In this document: piece after piece, positions 8,412-15,682 of the stretch
How the letters are laid out: each line of letters opens with the position of its first letter
Numbering within the stretch: the stretch's first letter is position 1
Assembly (NCBI RefSeq): GCF_003287935.1
Contig: NZ_CP030287.1
Coordinates: 2,260,267 to 2,324,266 of the forward strand
DNA: 64,000 nucleotides
Source: Streptomyces sp. ICC1
GTDB lineage: Bacteria; Actinomycetota; Actinomycetes; Streptomycetales; Streptomycetaceae
Reading direction: 5' to 3'
Made by a program: the position numbers and the translations under genes
Notes under the pieces: generated by a model
Told to the model about the DNA's origin: nothing
The model's input: only the letters and a program-made list of their open reading frames with translations
Databases searched by the model: none

Positions 8412-8801
8412 TCAGCTGACGGGTTCCGCCGGTGCGTGAGCTGCGTGCCAGGCTTCGGCGCTGACCTCCCGGATCTCGTCCCGATCGAGGTAGGGCATCG
8501 GGTAGTTGCCGTACGTCCACTCGGTGTCGATCTCCTCCTGGAGCGACGGGGTGATCTCCACCGTCGCGCCCTCGATGCGCAGGGCTCGCGCGGCCTGGTC
8601 GGCGTAGTAGGGCTCTTCGTGGTCGATGCGGGCCAGGACGAGGGTCATGAGGTCGACCCAGCGGAAGCCGCGGCTGGACAGGGCGGTTTCCGCGAGGTGC
8701 CGGCTGGACTCGGGGCCGGTGAGGGTGGCGGTCACGGCGCTGCTGTGGTCGGGGTGGCGGGCGAGGAGGATGTGGGCTTCTGCGAGGCCGGGCTGGGGCA
8801 T
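8412..8801 (-). CDS. Conserved-looking hypothetical protein
   Basis: A 129-residue soluble protein. ATG 8801 (MPQPGLAEAHILLARHPDHS) is preferred over the longer frame from 8870, whose first 23 residues look non-coding. Features: an N-terminal alpha/beta stretch ending with a repeated LTGP..LAETAL pattern, then VLARIDHEEPYYADQAARALRIEGATVEITPSLQEEIDTEW. The last segment is acidic and aromatic. I believe similar proteins occur in many streptomycetes but know no function. Confidence 0.65.
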   Translation of the reverse strand: MPQPGLAEAHILLARHPDHSSAVTATLTGPESSRHLAETALSSRGFRWVDLMTLVLARIDHEEPYYADQAARALRIEGATVEITPSLQEEIDTEWTYGNYPMPYLDRDEIREVSAEAWHAAHAPAEPVS

Positions 8802-9452
8802 GGGACTCGATTCCGGGGCCCGGCCGGTGTGCTGCCGGCCGGGCCCGCCTTTCCGGTGAACCAGCGCCACGGGTTCCGCGCCCTCGCGTACGGCGGCCTA
8901 CCGCGACCAGCTCGGCCAGTACTACGGCCGCGACATCGGCATCTGACCTCCACCAGGCAGCGAGGCGGATCGACGGCGAAGAGGCCCGCGCCGGATGGCC
9001 CGGGTCTGGTCTAGGCCCAGCAGGAGCCGATCCGCCCCAGCCTCCGACCGCGGACGCACCGCAGCCCGAACCACTGCTTTGGTTCGGGGCCGCAGCGCAT
9101 CGCGACTGCTTCCGAGCCGCCTGTCAGGAGCGTCAGACGGGCGAGCAGCGGGCAGCCGGCAGCGGTGCGCCGTCGGCATCCGGGTGATCGCCTCCGTCGG
9201 CTCGGCGCGGTGGACGGTCGGCATGACACCGGTTGTTGTGAAGTGGCAGGGCCTGGTCGTCCCGGGAAAGGTCGGCTGCGGCTCACCGCCCCCCGCTCTG
9301 GGGCTTGCCGTCACGTCGCCGGCCTCAGAGCGGGGAGAGCGAACCGCAGGACCAAGGGTTCGACGCAGGATGGACGACTGGCTTGTCCGCTGCCGTCGGA
9401 CGGCCAAGGGCCGTGCTGCGCGAACCGGGCAGGCATGGTCGGATCAGCTTTC
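8802..9452. other. 651-bp gap with a possible gene-end remnant
   Basis: No complete gene is supported. At 8888-8946 (plus) a frame reads TAAYRDQLGQYYGRDIGI followed by TGA, which looks like the C-terminus of a lost gene. The rest has only Arg/Pro-rich shadow frames. Confidence 0.3.
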
Positions 9453-9650
9453 ATGGACCACGAGCACGACGACACCGTCCTCACCGGCACTAGCCTCCAA
9501 CGCCACGCCGCCAAGAAGAAATTGGCCTCGCACGCAACGGACCCCGGTGAGCTCGCGCTATTCCTGGACATGCTTGATCTCCACGACTGCGACATGCCCC
9601 GCAGTTCAGGAGCCGATGGCAACCTGCAGAGTTTCAACGTCATCCTCTGA
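9453..9650 (+). CDS. Small acidic hypothetical protein
   Basis: A 65-residue frame from ATG 9453 (MDHEHDDTVLTG) with a coherent soluble composition: AAKKKLASHA, then PGELALFLDMLDLHDCDMP. Only a weak GG-rich ribosome site precedes it. It may be a small regulator or toxin/antitoxin-like protein, but there is no motif to show that. Confidence 0.4.
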   Translation: MDHEHDDTVLTGTSLQRHAAKKKLASHATDPGELALFLDMLDLHDCDMPRSSGADGNLQSFNVIL

Positions 9651-10264
9651 CGCAGCGGTGCCGTTCTGATCACGGTGGGACGACGCGAGCGGGGCAAGTC
9701 CCCAGGTTCCATCATCACCGCGGCAACCATGAGGCCCGGCCTACGCCAGTCGGTCGTGGTGCCGGAGCGGTGCGAGCAAGGCGGGCAGCCCGTGAGCTTG
9801 TTTCTGAACCCGCATCGGCAGGCCGCGACACCCATCACTGCTGGTGATGTCACCGTCGAAGCCACACTTCGTCATCGCGGGTGAGGTGACCGGGCCGGCC
9901 GGCGACGTGCCCGGTCCCCGACGAAGCAGGAGCTGCGGACTGGGGGCATGGCTGGAAGGGAGTGTGTGTCCCCGAGTACAGGTCCAATCAGTCTGATCAA
10001 AGGTGCGGATCCGGCGATTTCATGTTCGGCTGGAAAGTGTTGATGTGGCACCGGCCGCAGTCTGATCCGAAGATGAAAGCTCCGCAGGGCGTGCGTCGTC
10101 GCCCCGTAAGTCGGTGGTTACGGCGGCCTGCGGGTCTGCGGCGACGTTGGTGGACTCAGGCAGCGTGCCGCGGGGCGCCAGCACCTGTGCGGCTAAGGCT
10201 TGCGCGCCCTCGGTGCGGTTACCCCTCCGGACGAAGGCGTCCGGAACACAGAAAGGCCTGGCCT
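9651..10264. other. 614-bp gap, no supported gene
   Basis: No frame here has convincing coding character, and I see no strong inverted repeat. Its right end leads into a locally less GC-rich gene (10265), which fits foreign DNA. Confidence 0.35.
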
Positions 10265-10762
10265 GTGGCTCCCAAGAACAATGAGATTCGCTACTTCAGT
10301 AATCCGTGGAGGAGCGGCCAGGACGTCATCGGGTGCGACTACCGTGACGACTCCTCCGGCGAAATGACCTACGCGTCGTACCTGCTGTTCAGCAGCAAGA
10401 CCCCAAATTCTCCCGCCTCGCAGCGCTTCCTCTTCCACGATGTGGAGGAGGAAAAAGGGGAGTACACCTGCAGGTTGCAGTTCTCCGGCAGCCATTACGA
10501 CAAGTATTGGCTTGACGTGAGCGGCGACTACCTACGGCCCTACGGCTCGTCAAGCTGCCGTTGGCGGTTCGTCGACAAAGGCGACTACGTAGAGTGGAGA
10601 GTTCACGCGAGCGGCCGCATCGTGACGATGAAATACCACTCGTCATTGTTCGTCGCCAAAAGTAGGAAGCAAGACGGACTCTGCAGCAGCAGCTACCTGA
10701 CGGTGTCGGACGCGATCGACACGAGCAACCCGAGCGCAGCAAAGTTCCAGGCCAGAGCCTGA
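10265..10762 (+). CDS. Hypothetical protein, atypical codon use
   Basis: A 165-residue soluble protein from GTG 10265 (preceded by AAAGG). It is rich in S, Y, W, D and K, unusual for this genome, with codons such as AAT, AGT and AAA that neighbours avoid. Alternating beta patterns (RFLFHDVEEEKGEYTCRLQF, YWLDVSGDYLRPYG, WRFVDKGDYVEWRVH) suggest an all-beta, possibly beta-trefoil or lectin-like fold; this is inference from pattern only. There is no signal peptide. Its position between decayed IS and gene remnants suggests horizontal acquisition. Confidence 0.6.
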   Translation: MAPKNNEIRYFSNPWRSGQDVIGCDYRDDSSGEMTYASYLLFSSKTPNSPASQRFLFHDVEEEKGEYTCRLQFSGSHYDKYWLDVSGDYLRPYGSSSCRWRFVDKGDYVEWRVHASGRIVTMKYHSSLFVAKSRKQDGLCSSSYLTVSDAIDTSNPSAAKFQARA

Positions 10763-10798
10763 CTGGGCAGAGTGGAATACACGAGCCTGGACAGGGTG

Positions 10799-10920
10799 CT
10801 CATGCGCGGTTGGCGCGGTTGGCGCGGCTGGTGAGGTAGGCGCGGGCGATCAGGAGGGCGCTGCGGGCGGCTGGCGGCAGCATGTCCGGGTCTTTGATCG
10901 CGTGCTTGTCCCAGGATGTC
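10799..10920 (-). pseudogene. C-terminal remnant of a minus-strand gene
   Basis: Reading the minus strand gives TSWDKHAIKDPDM, then LPPAARSALLIARAYLTSR and a TGA at 10799-10801. The frame has clear coding character but is cut off by the IS end near 10930. The original gene is not recognisable. Confidence 0.45.
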
Positions 10921-10929
10921 GGCGATGCC

Positions 10930-11635
10930 TAAGGGTTGTCCCGTAAATGATCTTCGGGTCGTCCTGGGCAGGGTCAGTCGCGGTGTGATCCGCTGGCCTA
11001 TCCGGCGAGGGCGAGGTTGTGCAGTCGGGCGATGCCGAGCATGGCGTGGTGGACGCCGTCGCCTTTGAGGCGGCAGTCGCGGAGGATCTTCCAGGTCTTC
11101 ATGCGGGCGAAGACGTGCTCGACGCGTGCACGGACCTGCTTGTGGGACTTCTTGTGTTCCTGCTTCCAGTCGGGCAGGTCTTCGCCTTTGCGCCGGCGGT
11201 GTGGCATGAGGAGTCCGGTGCCGGGATAGCCGCCGTCGGCGATCGTGAGTGTTCTGCCGACGGCGGCTTTGGCGCCGGATTCCTCCCAGGCCTTGCAGTC
11301 GTTGCGGTTTCCGGCAAGCGGCCGGCCGACCACGACGACCAGGCGGGTGTCGGCGTCGATGACGATCTGGTGGTTGGTGGAGTACCGGTAGTTCTTCGAC
11401 TGCGCGGCGATGGTGTGGTCGCGGGTGGGGACCAGGGTGCCGTCCACGATGAGCACGGTGTCCTTGGCGAACCGCTTTCGGGGCTGGAGCGCAAGCATCG
11501 GCCCGAGATGGTCGATGATGCGGTCCGCCGCCGACTTCGAGACCCCGAACAGCGGGGCGAGCTGTCGCATCGTCAAGTTCGTCCGCCAGTACGCCGCGAC
11601 CAGCAGTGAGGTGACCCCTGGGGTGTGGACACTCT
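10930..11635 (-). mobile_element. IS5-like element, left part truncated
   Basis: The right end carries GGGTTGTCCCGTAA (10933-10946), which I recognise as an end typical of streptomycete IS5-group elements. The element contains the DDE transposase at 10998-11576. Its other end is lost: the transposase frame runs into IS3-type sequence near 11615-11640, so a later IS3 insertion or deletion removed it. Confidence 0.7.
10998..11576 (-). pseudogene. IS5-family DDE transposase, N-terminus lost
   Basis: 192 residues remain from the first internal start (TMRQLAPLFGVSKSAADRIIDHLGP). The upstream frame is still coding (AAYWRTNL) before it meets the neighbouring IS3 sequence, so about 70-80 N-terminal residues are missing relative to full-length relatives of roughly 270 residues. 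The DDE domain is largely present: VDGTLVP, TIADGGYPGTGL, and the C-terminal HVFARMKTWKILRD. It probably no longer catalyses transposition on its own. Confidence 0.8.
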
Positions 11636-11722
11636 GACAATGGATCTTGTGGGTCCGAGGAAGGGTGTCCTGGTGGACGTAGGTCCCCGTATCCGGAGGA
11701 GTTCAGGAACGACGCGGTCGCG

Positions 11723-11998
11723 TTGTGGCGTGCGGCCGTTGGCCGGCGTACGTACTCGGCGGTCGCGGCGGATGTCGGGGTGACCGGCGAGACGCTGCGG
11801 AGCCGGGTGCGGCAGGCCGACGAGCAGGCCGGCCGCGGGCCCGCCCTTGGCGGCGAGGCGGCCGAAGGCCGGGATGAGGAGCTGGTTCGGCTGCGGGCGG
11901 AGCTCGGCCGGCTGCGCAAGGCCGAGAAGGAGTGGGAGCTCGAGCGGGAGATCCTGCGGCGGGCGGCCCAGTATTTCGCGAAGGAGATGAGGGCATGA
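11723..11998 (+). pseudogene. IS3 orfA (helix-turn-helix and leucine zipper)
   Basis: 91 residues from TTG 11723; coding continues upstream (SPYPEEFRNDAVA) without a usable start in frame. The HTH region RRTYSAVAADVGVTGETLR precedes a heptad coiled coil (LVRLRAELGRLRKAEKEWELEREILRRAAQYFAKE), the classic IS3 OrfA layout that mediates DNA binding and multimerisation. It overlaps orfB (11995) in the usual frameshift arrangement. Confidence 0.7.
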
Positions 11999-12096
11999 CC
12001 GGCCGCTGGGACTTCATCTCCGCCTACCGCGCCGAGTTCGGCGTGCAGCGGATATGCCGGGTCCTGGGCATGTCGCGCTCGGGCTACTACCAGTGA
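11995..12096 (+). pseudogene. IS3 orfB fragment
   Basis: 33 codons (MTGRWDFISAYRAEFGVQRI, then CRVLGMSRSGYYQ, stop). This is the N-terminal signature of IS3 OrfB, about 30 of roughly 280 residues; everything catalytic is gone. Confidence 0.65.
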
Positions 12097-12245
12097 GCCC
12101 TTTTCAACCTGACGGTGGGGCTGTGGTGTTGGTCGGTGTGGGCTGTACGGAACGACGAAGCTCCTGGTAGACGGGTTCTCGACCAAGATCACCCGTGTCC
12201 GCCAGGAGCTTCGCGTGCTTGGGGTGAGGTGCCAGATGGGGGCGC
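12097..12245. mobile_element. Second IS-end remnant with inverted repeat
   Basis: CGAAGCTCCTGG with CTACCCGTT-like flank (about 12159-12180) is repeated in inverted orientation as CCAGGAGCTTCG (about 12200-12215). This looks like an IS or MITE end; its right edge is fused to the 3' end of the epimerase gene. Confidence 0.45.
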
Positions 12246-13089
12246 TCTGCTGGTGGTAGTCACGGGCCAGCAGGCTGAACTGGCGTTCCGTCACCACGCC
12301 CGGGTGGGCGTGGAGGGCGGTGACGCAGCGGTCCCACGGCCAGTCCTCCTCCACCGGGGGGACGATGCCGTGCGCGGTCAGTGCCGACATCAGGTCGCCG
12401 ATCGTCACGGGAGTGGGGTGGCTCGCGTGGTGGATCCCGGCCGGGAAGGGGTCCGAGGTGGTCGCCAGGGCCTCGATCAGGCGGGCCAGTTCCGTGACGC
12501 CGACCACCGACAGCAGCGCGCGGCCGCCGTCCCAGCGGGCCGGGACGCGGCTGACCAGTTCGGCCAGGGCCGGGACCACCCAGCGGTCGCCCGCGCCGAG
12601 CACCAGGCCCGGGCGCAGAACGACCCCGCCGGCGGCCAGGGCGGGGGCCTCCGCGGCCAGGCGGGTGCGGCTCGCGGGGGACACCGGATCCGGGACGATG
12701 CCGTCGACCTCGATGTCCCGGTGCGGCCGGTTGCCGTAGACCGCGGCGGTCGAGAGGTGGACCACGCGTTTCACGCCCGCCCGCGCGACCTCCGCCAACA
12801 GGGAAGCGGTACCCGCGACGTTGACCGCGCGGCACCGTTCCTCGTCCCGCCCGATGTAGGAGGCCAGGTGCACCAGCGCGGACGCGTCCTCGCAGACCCC
12901 CCGCAGCGAGCCGGGGTCGGTCAGGTCGGCGCGCACCCACTCCACGCCTTCGCGTTCGGCGCCGGGGACCCGCGCGAGGGCCCGTACACGGACACCGGGG
13001 CGGCCGGCCAGGGCCTCCAGCGTGGCGGAGCCGATGAAACCGGTGGCTCCCGTCAGAACGATCACGCTGGGCACGCCGGATATCTGCAT
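12240..13089 (-). pseudogene. NAD-dependent epimerase/dehydratase, 3' truncated
   Basis: From ATG 13089 the protein reads as an extended SDR: glycine motif TGATGFIGSATLE near residue 12, then DLTDPGSLRGVCEDASALVHLAS, then LSTAAVYGN. The YxxxK lysine is not obvious (SRTRLAAEA in its place), so catalysis is doubtful. Normal sequence ends near DYHQQSAPIWHLTP, where the frame enters IS-remnant DNA and continues as non-homologous sequence. It has thus lost perhaps 20-40 C-terminal residues. It is divergent from the RiPP precursor and may be a former member of that cluster. Confidence 0.7.
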
Positions 13090-13170
13090 GCCGCCGATTT
13101 TATCTAGGTGATCATCTGGGTATCTGCTGGGGTCCTCAACTGGGGCGCGTGTGACGGGAGTTGATGAATG

Positions 13171-13292
13171 TGTTCAACCGCGGCAGCGTTGCGGTTGAAC
13201 ACGTTGACCCGGATCGGGAGGTCCGGGCATTCTTCTGCCATCGCCGGGGAAAACCCCGGTGGGAATGACCAGGCAGATGGGAAGTGAATCTC
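13171..13292 (+). promoter_or_regulatory. Palindromic operator, promoter and leader hairpin, precursor copy 1
   Basis: A perfect 11-bp inverted repeat (13171-13181 and 13191-13201, core GTTCAAC..GTTGAAC) is followed directly by TTGACC (13204-13209) and, after 18 bases, CATTCT (13228-13233), a plausible -35/-10 pair. The leader holds CCGGGG-AAAA-CCCCGG (13244-13259) and a GGGAAG ribosome site. The same ordered elements recur before copy 2, so the arrangement is selected. Confidence 0.65.
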
Positions 13293-13379
13293 ATGGAGAA
13301 CGTCGACTTCGACGACATCGAGTTCATCGAGACCGCCGAGGAGCTCCTCGCGACCTCGTACTACAAGAACATCCAGTAA
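13293..13379 (+). CDS. Candidate RiPP precursor peptide, copy 1
   Basis: A 28-residue peptide starting MENVDFDDIE and ending SYYKNIQ, then TAA. The acidic, helix-prone first 20 residues (FDDIEFIETAEELLA) look like a leader. The polar C-terminus with two Tyr, Lys, Asn and Gln looks like a core. Copy 2 at 14218 encodes exactly the same 28 residues with four synonymous changes (ACC/ACG, CTC/CTG, GCG/GCC, TCG/TCC) and no replacement, which is strong evidence for translation and selection. The ribosome site GGGAAGTGAATCTC is shared. It is a separate transcription unit with its own terminator. The tandem oxygenases downstream of copy 2 are the likely modifying enzymes; the cleavage site cannot be read from two identical copies. 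Confidence 0.85.
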   Translation: MENVDFDDIEFIETAEELLATSYYKNIQ

Positions 13380-13406
13380 TTCCTGTTCTTGCAGTAATGC
13401 CTGCGT

Positions 13407-13439
13407 GAAGGGCGGCGTCGATTCAGACGCCGCCCCTTC
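13407..13439 (+). terminator. Terminator of precursor copy 1
   Basis: GGGCGGCGTC (13410-13419) pairs with GACGCCGCCC (13426-13435) around a 6-nt loop, with flanking GAA/TTC extending the stem over one bulge. It ends the precursor as a monocistronic message. Confidence 0.7.
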
Positions 13440-13490
13440 GCGGTTGTGTGGACCGATGCGTTGGATCAGTGGGATGGGTGGTGTTCCGTG

Positions 13491-14009
13491 ATGGTGGGAT
13501 CGGTTGGATCGGATTGGGAAGAGCGTGTCGGTGCTCTCTGGGAGCAGCTGGACGAGCATGAGGAAGAGAAATTCATCGCCGCGGTGGAAGCGCTCGTCGG
13601 CGAGCTGCCCGCCGGGGACGCGCGGGGCCCCTTCGAGCGGGCCTGCGCCTATGACTCGACCGGGTACAGCGACCTGGCCGCGCCCCTGTACCGCGAGGCG
13701 CTCGCCGCCGGGCTGACCGGGGTGCGGCGCCGGCGTGCCGTCATCCAGCTGGCCAGCTCGATCCGCAACCTCGGCCGGGCGGCCGAGAGCGCAGCCCTGC
13801 TGGAGGACGAGCGAGCGGCGGGGACGGACCTCCTCGACGACGCCGTGACCGGGTTCCTCGCCCTCGCGCTGGCCGACACCGGGCGGGAGCGCGAGGCGCT
13901 GTCGCTCGCGCTCGTCGCGCTCGCCCGCCACCTCCCGCGCTACAACCGCTCGCTCGCCAACTACGCCCGCGAGCTGTCCGAGCCGGAGACCGGCCCGACC
14001 CCCTCCTGA
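13491..14009 (+). CDS. Tetratricopeptide-repeat protein between the precursors
   Basis: 172 residues from ATG 13491; GTG 13446 is possible but has no ribosome site. It is entirely helical with TPR-like helix pairs (YSDLAAPLYREALAAG, then RRRAVIQLASSIRNLGRAAESAALLEDE, then ALADTGREREALSLALVALARHL). It resembles the TPR_5-type small actinobacterial family. Such folds bind peptides. Its placement between two identical precursor genes suggests a chaperone or leader-binding role, which is inference. Confidence 0.75.
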   Translation: MVGSVGSDWEERVGALWEQLDEHEEEKFIAAVEALVGELPAGDARGPFERACAYDSTGYSDLAAPLYREALAAGLTGVRRRRAVIQLASSIRNLGRAAESAALLEDERAAGTDLLDDAVTGFLALALADTGREREALSLALVALARHLPRYNRSLANYARELSEPETGPTPS

Positions 14010-14095
14010 GGAGCCCGCGGGCGCCCGGGCGCCCGCTCCGCTGCCCCCGTGCGGCCCCGACCCACCGGTCGGGGCCGCTCTGCTTTTGCCGGTCC

Positions 14096-14217
14096 GTTCA
14101 ACCGCGTTGGCGTGCAGTTGAACGCCGTTGACCCTTTTCCCGGGTGCGGGCATTCTCATTTCACCGGCCGGGAAAACCCGGACGGTGGGAGAAGGAAACC
14201 GAAGGGAAGTGAATCTC
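14096..14217 (+). promoter_or_regulatory. Palindromic operator, promoter and leader hairpin, precursor copy 2
   Basis: GTTCAAC (14096-14102) and GTTGAAC (14117-14123) form the same palindrome as in copy 1 with a 14-nt spacer. TTGACC (14128-14133) and CATTCT (14151-14156) follow at 17 bases. The leader hairpin CCGGG-AAAA-CCCGG (14168-14181) is one base pair shorter than in copy 1 but has the same tetraloop, so structure is kept while sequence drifts. Confidence 0.65.
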
Positions 14218-14304
14218 ATGGAGAACGTCGACTTCGACGACATCGAGTTCATCGAGACGGCCGAGGAGCTGCTCGCCACCTCCTACTACAAGAACATCCA
14301 GTAA
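14218..14304 (+). CDS. Candidate RiPP precursor peptide, copy 2
   Basis: The encoded 28 residues are identical to copy 1 (start MENVDFDDIE, end SYYKNIQ). The ribosome site and 14 bases before the ATG are also identical. It lies 88 bases upstream of the first cupin oxygenase, separated by a strong hairpin at 14332-14355. Partial read-through would give low enzyme and high precursor expression, as in many RiPP operons. No Cys or Trp is present, and Ser/Thr are few, so lanthionine, thioether or azoline chemistry is not suggested. Confidence 0.85.
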   Translation: MENVDFDDIEFIETAEELLATSYYKNIQ

Positions 14305-14331
14305 TTGTTCTTGAAGTAGCGCTGTGGCGGA

Positions 14332-14355
14332 GGGCGGCGCCGGAAGGCGCCGCCC
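14332..14355 (+). terminator. Attenuator-like hairpin between precursor 2 and the oxygenases
   Basis: GGGCGGCGCC (14332-14341) pairs perfectly with GGCGCCGCCC (14346-14355), loop GGAA. It lies 27 bases after the precursor stop. It is likely a partial terminator setting the ratio of peptide to enzyme. Confidence 0.65.
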
Positions 14356-14392
14356 CTCCCCCGGCCTGATTTTCTTTCGAGGAGAGCTCGGT

Positions 14393-15583
14393 ATGGCGAA
14401 CTACGCATTCGCAGATCTGGTGGGAGACGAGCAGGTCTTCTTCACCGAATACTTCAACAAGAAGCCCATGCTGCGGAAGAGCGCCGTGCCGGGGGACCCG
14501 CGCGACATCCTCTCGCACCGCAAACTGGACCAGCTGGTCAACCTGGAGGTCGTCCGGCCGCCCTACATCAAGGTCAACCTCAAGGGCAACGGCGTCCCCG
14601 AGCAGGGGTACACCCGCAACGTGGTCGTCCAGGGCCAGACCATCACCGACGTGGTCGACCCCGAGAAGATCTACGAGCTGTTCCGGGCCGGCGCGACCGT
14701 CACCTGGTGCTCGCTCAACCAGATCGTCCCGGAACTGCGCGACTTCACCCGCGTCATCAGCGAGCGCATGGCGGTGCGCACCGACTCGGTGGCGTTCCTG
14801 ACGCCCACCGGCAAGAAGGGCTACCCGCCGCACCACGACCCGGTCGACCTCTTCATCGTCCAGCTCGAGGGCACCAAGCACTGGAAGCTGTGGAACCCGC
14901 CGGCCGAGCGCCTCGGGGACAACGCCCAGTACACCCTCGAAGGACTGGGGGAGCCGGACATCGAGGTCTCGCTGCAGCCCGGCGACGTCCTCTACCTCCC
15001 CTACGGCACCCCGCACGCCGCGGCCGCCGAGGGCAAGGCCTCGCTGCACCTGTCCGTCATGATGCGCCCGCGCATGTGGAAGGACCTGCTGCGCCAGACC
15101 GTCGAGGAGCTCATCGCCGCCGACGAGTTCAATGCGTACCCCTACATCGGGGAACTGCGCTCGTCCGACGTGGAGACCGGCTTCGGCGAGAAGGTCGCCG
15201 CCCTCGCCGCGCGGCTGCAGACCGTGGCCGCCGGCGCAGAACTGGACCGCCTCGCCGACCTCGGCCGGCACATGGAGGGCAGCTCCGAGGGCCACACCTT
15301 CCAGTCCATCGCGGACATGGACGAACTCGGCCCGGACGCCCGCCTGCGGCGCGGCAGCGCGCCCCTGGAGTTCGGTGTCAGCGACAACGGCCGGACCCAG
15401 ATGACCGTCAACGGTCACAAGATCGCGGTACCCACACCGATCGCCGAAACCCTGGCCGCGCTCGGCCCGGACGCGTCGATCGCGGCGTCCCTCATCTTCC
15501 CCGGAGTGGACGCGCTCCGTTCGACGAAGGCCGCGCAAGGACTCACCCGCCTGGGTGTGTTCGAACTGGCCGCGGCCGGCTGA
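14393..15583 (+). CDS. Cupin/JmjC (ROX-like) Fe(II)/2OG oxygenase 1
   Basis: 396 residues from ATG 14393 with GAGGAGAG upstream. It is a cupin_4/JmjC-type protein of the ribosomal-oxygenase (YcfD/RoxA) class: N-terminal FTEYFNKKPMLRKS, the metal motif H147-x-D149 in GYPPHHDPVD and the third ligand H208 in LPYGTPHAA. A helical dimerisation part and a C-terminal winged-helix-like domain (from about 300) follow. Family members hydroxylate residues of proteins with iron, O2 and 2-oxoglutarate. The gene directly follows the precursor, so the SYYKNIQ segment is the expected substrate. Paralogous to the next gene. Confidence 0.88.
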   Translation: MANYAFADLVGDEQVFFTEYFNKKPMLRKSAVPGDPRDILSHRKLDQLVNLEVVRPPYIKVNLKGNGVPEQGYTRNVVVQGQTITDVVDPEKIYELFRAGATVTWCSLNQIVPELRDFTRVISERMAVRTDSVAFLTPTGKKGYPPHHDPVDLFIVQLEGTKHWKLWNPPAERLGDNAQYTLEGLGEPDIEVSLQPGDVLYLPYGTPHAAAAEGKASLHLSVMMRPRMWKDLLRQTVEELIAADEFNAYPYIGELRSSDVETGFGEKVAALAARLQTVAAGAELDRLADLGRHMEGSSEGHTFQSIADMDELGPDARLRRGSAPLEFGVSDNGRTQMTVNGHKIAVPTPIAETLAALGPDASIAASLIFPGVDALRSTKAAQGLTRLGVFELAAAG

Positions 15584-15682
15584 CGAGCTGCCGGTACCGG
15601 ACCTGTCCCGTCGCGGACCACCGGACCATCCCCCCGGTGGTCCGCGACGGGCGTCCCCGTGCACGACTGGAGGCAAGAGACG

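Larger units (their letters stand above)
11636..12096 (+). mobile_element. IS3-family remnant (orfA plus start of orfB)
   Basis: The left part of an IS3 element: an orfA frame (SPYPEEFRNDAVALWRAAVG, then a leucine-rich coiled coil) and the first 33 codons of orfB, ended by TGA at 12094-12096. The integrase core (DDE) and the right inverted repeat are missing. Confidence 0.75.

Noticed and set aside
10693..13089. A 798-codon minus-strand frame
   Set aside because: Only its first 280 or so codons (epimerase) look like protein; the rest crosses three mobile-element remnants and the antisense of other genes.
13293..14304. Assignment of the twin peptides to a known RiPP class
   Set aside because: No Cys, and no lanthionine, YcaO, radical SAM, ATP-grasp or lasso genes nearby; naming a class would be guesswork.
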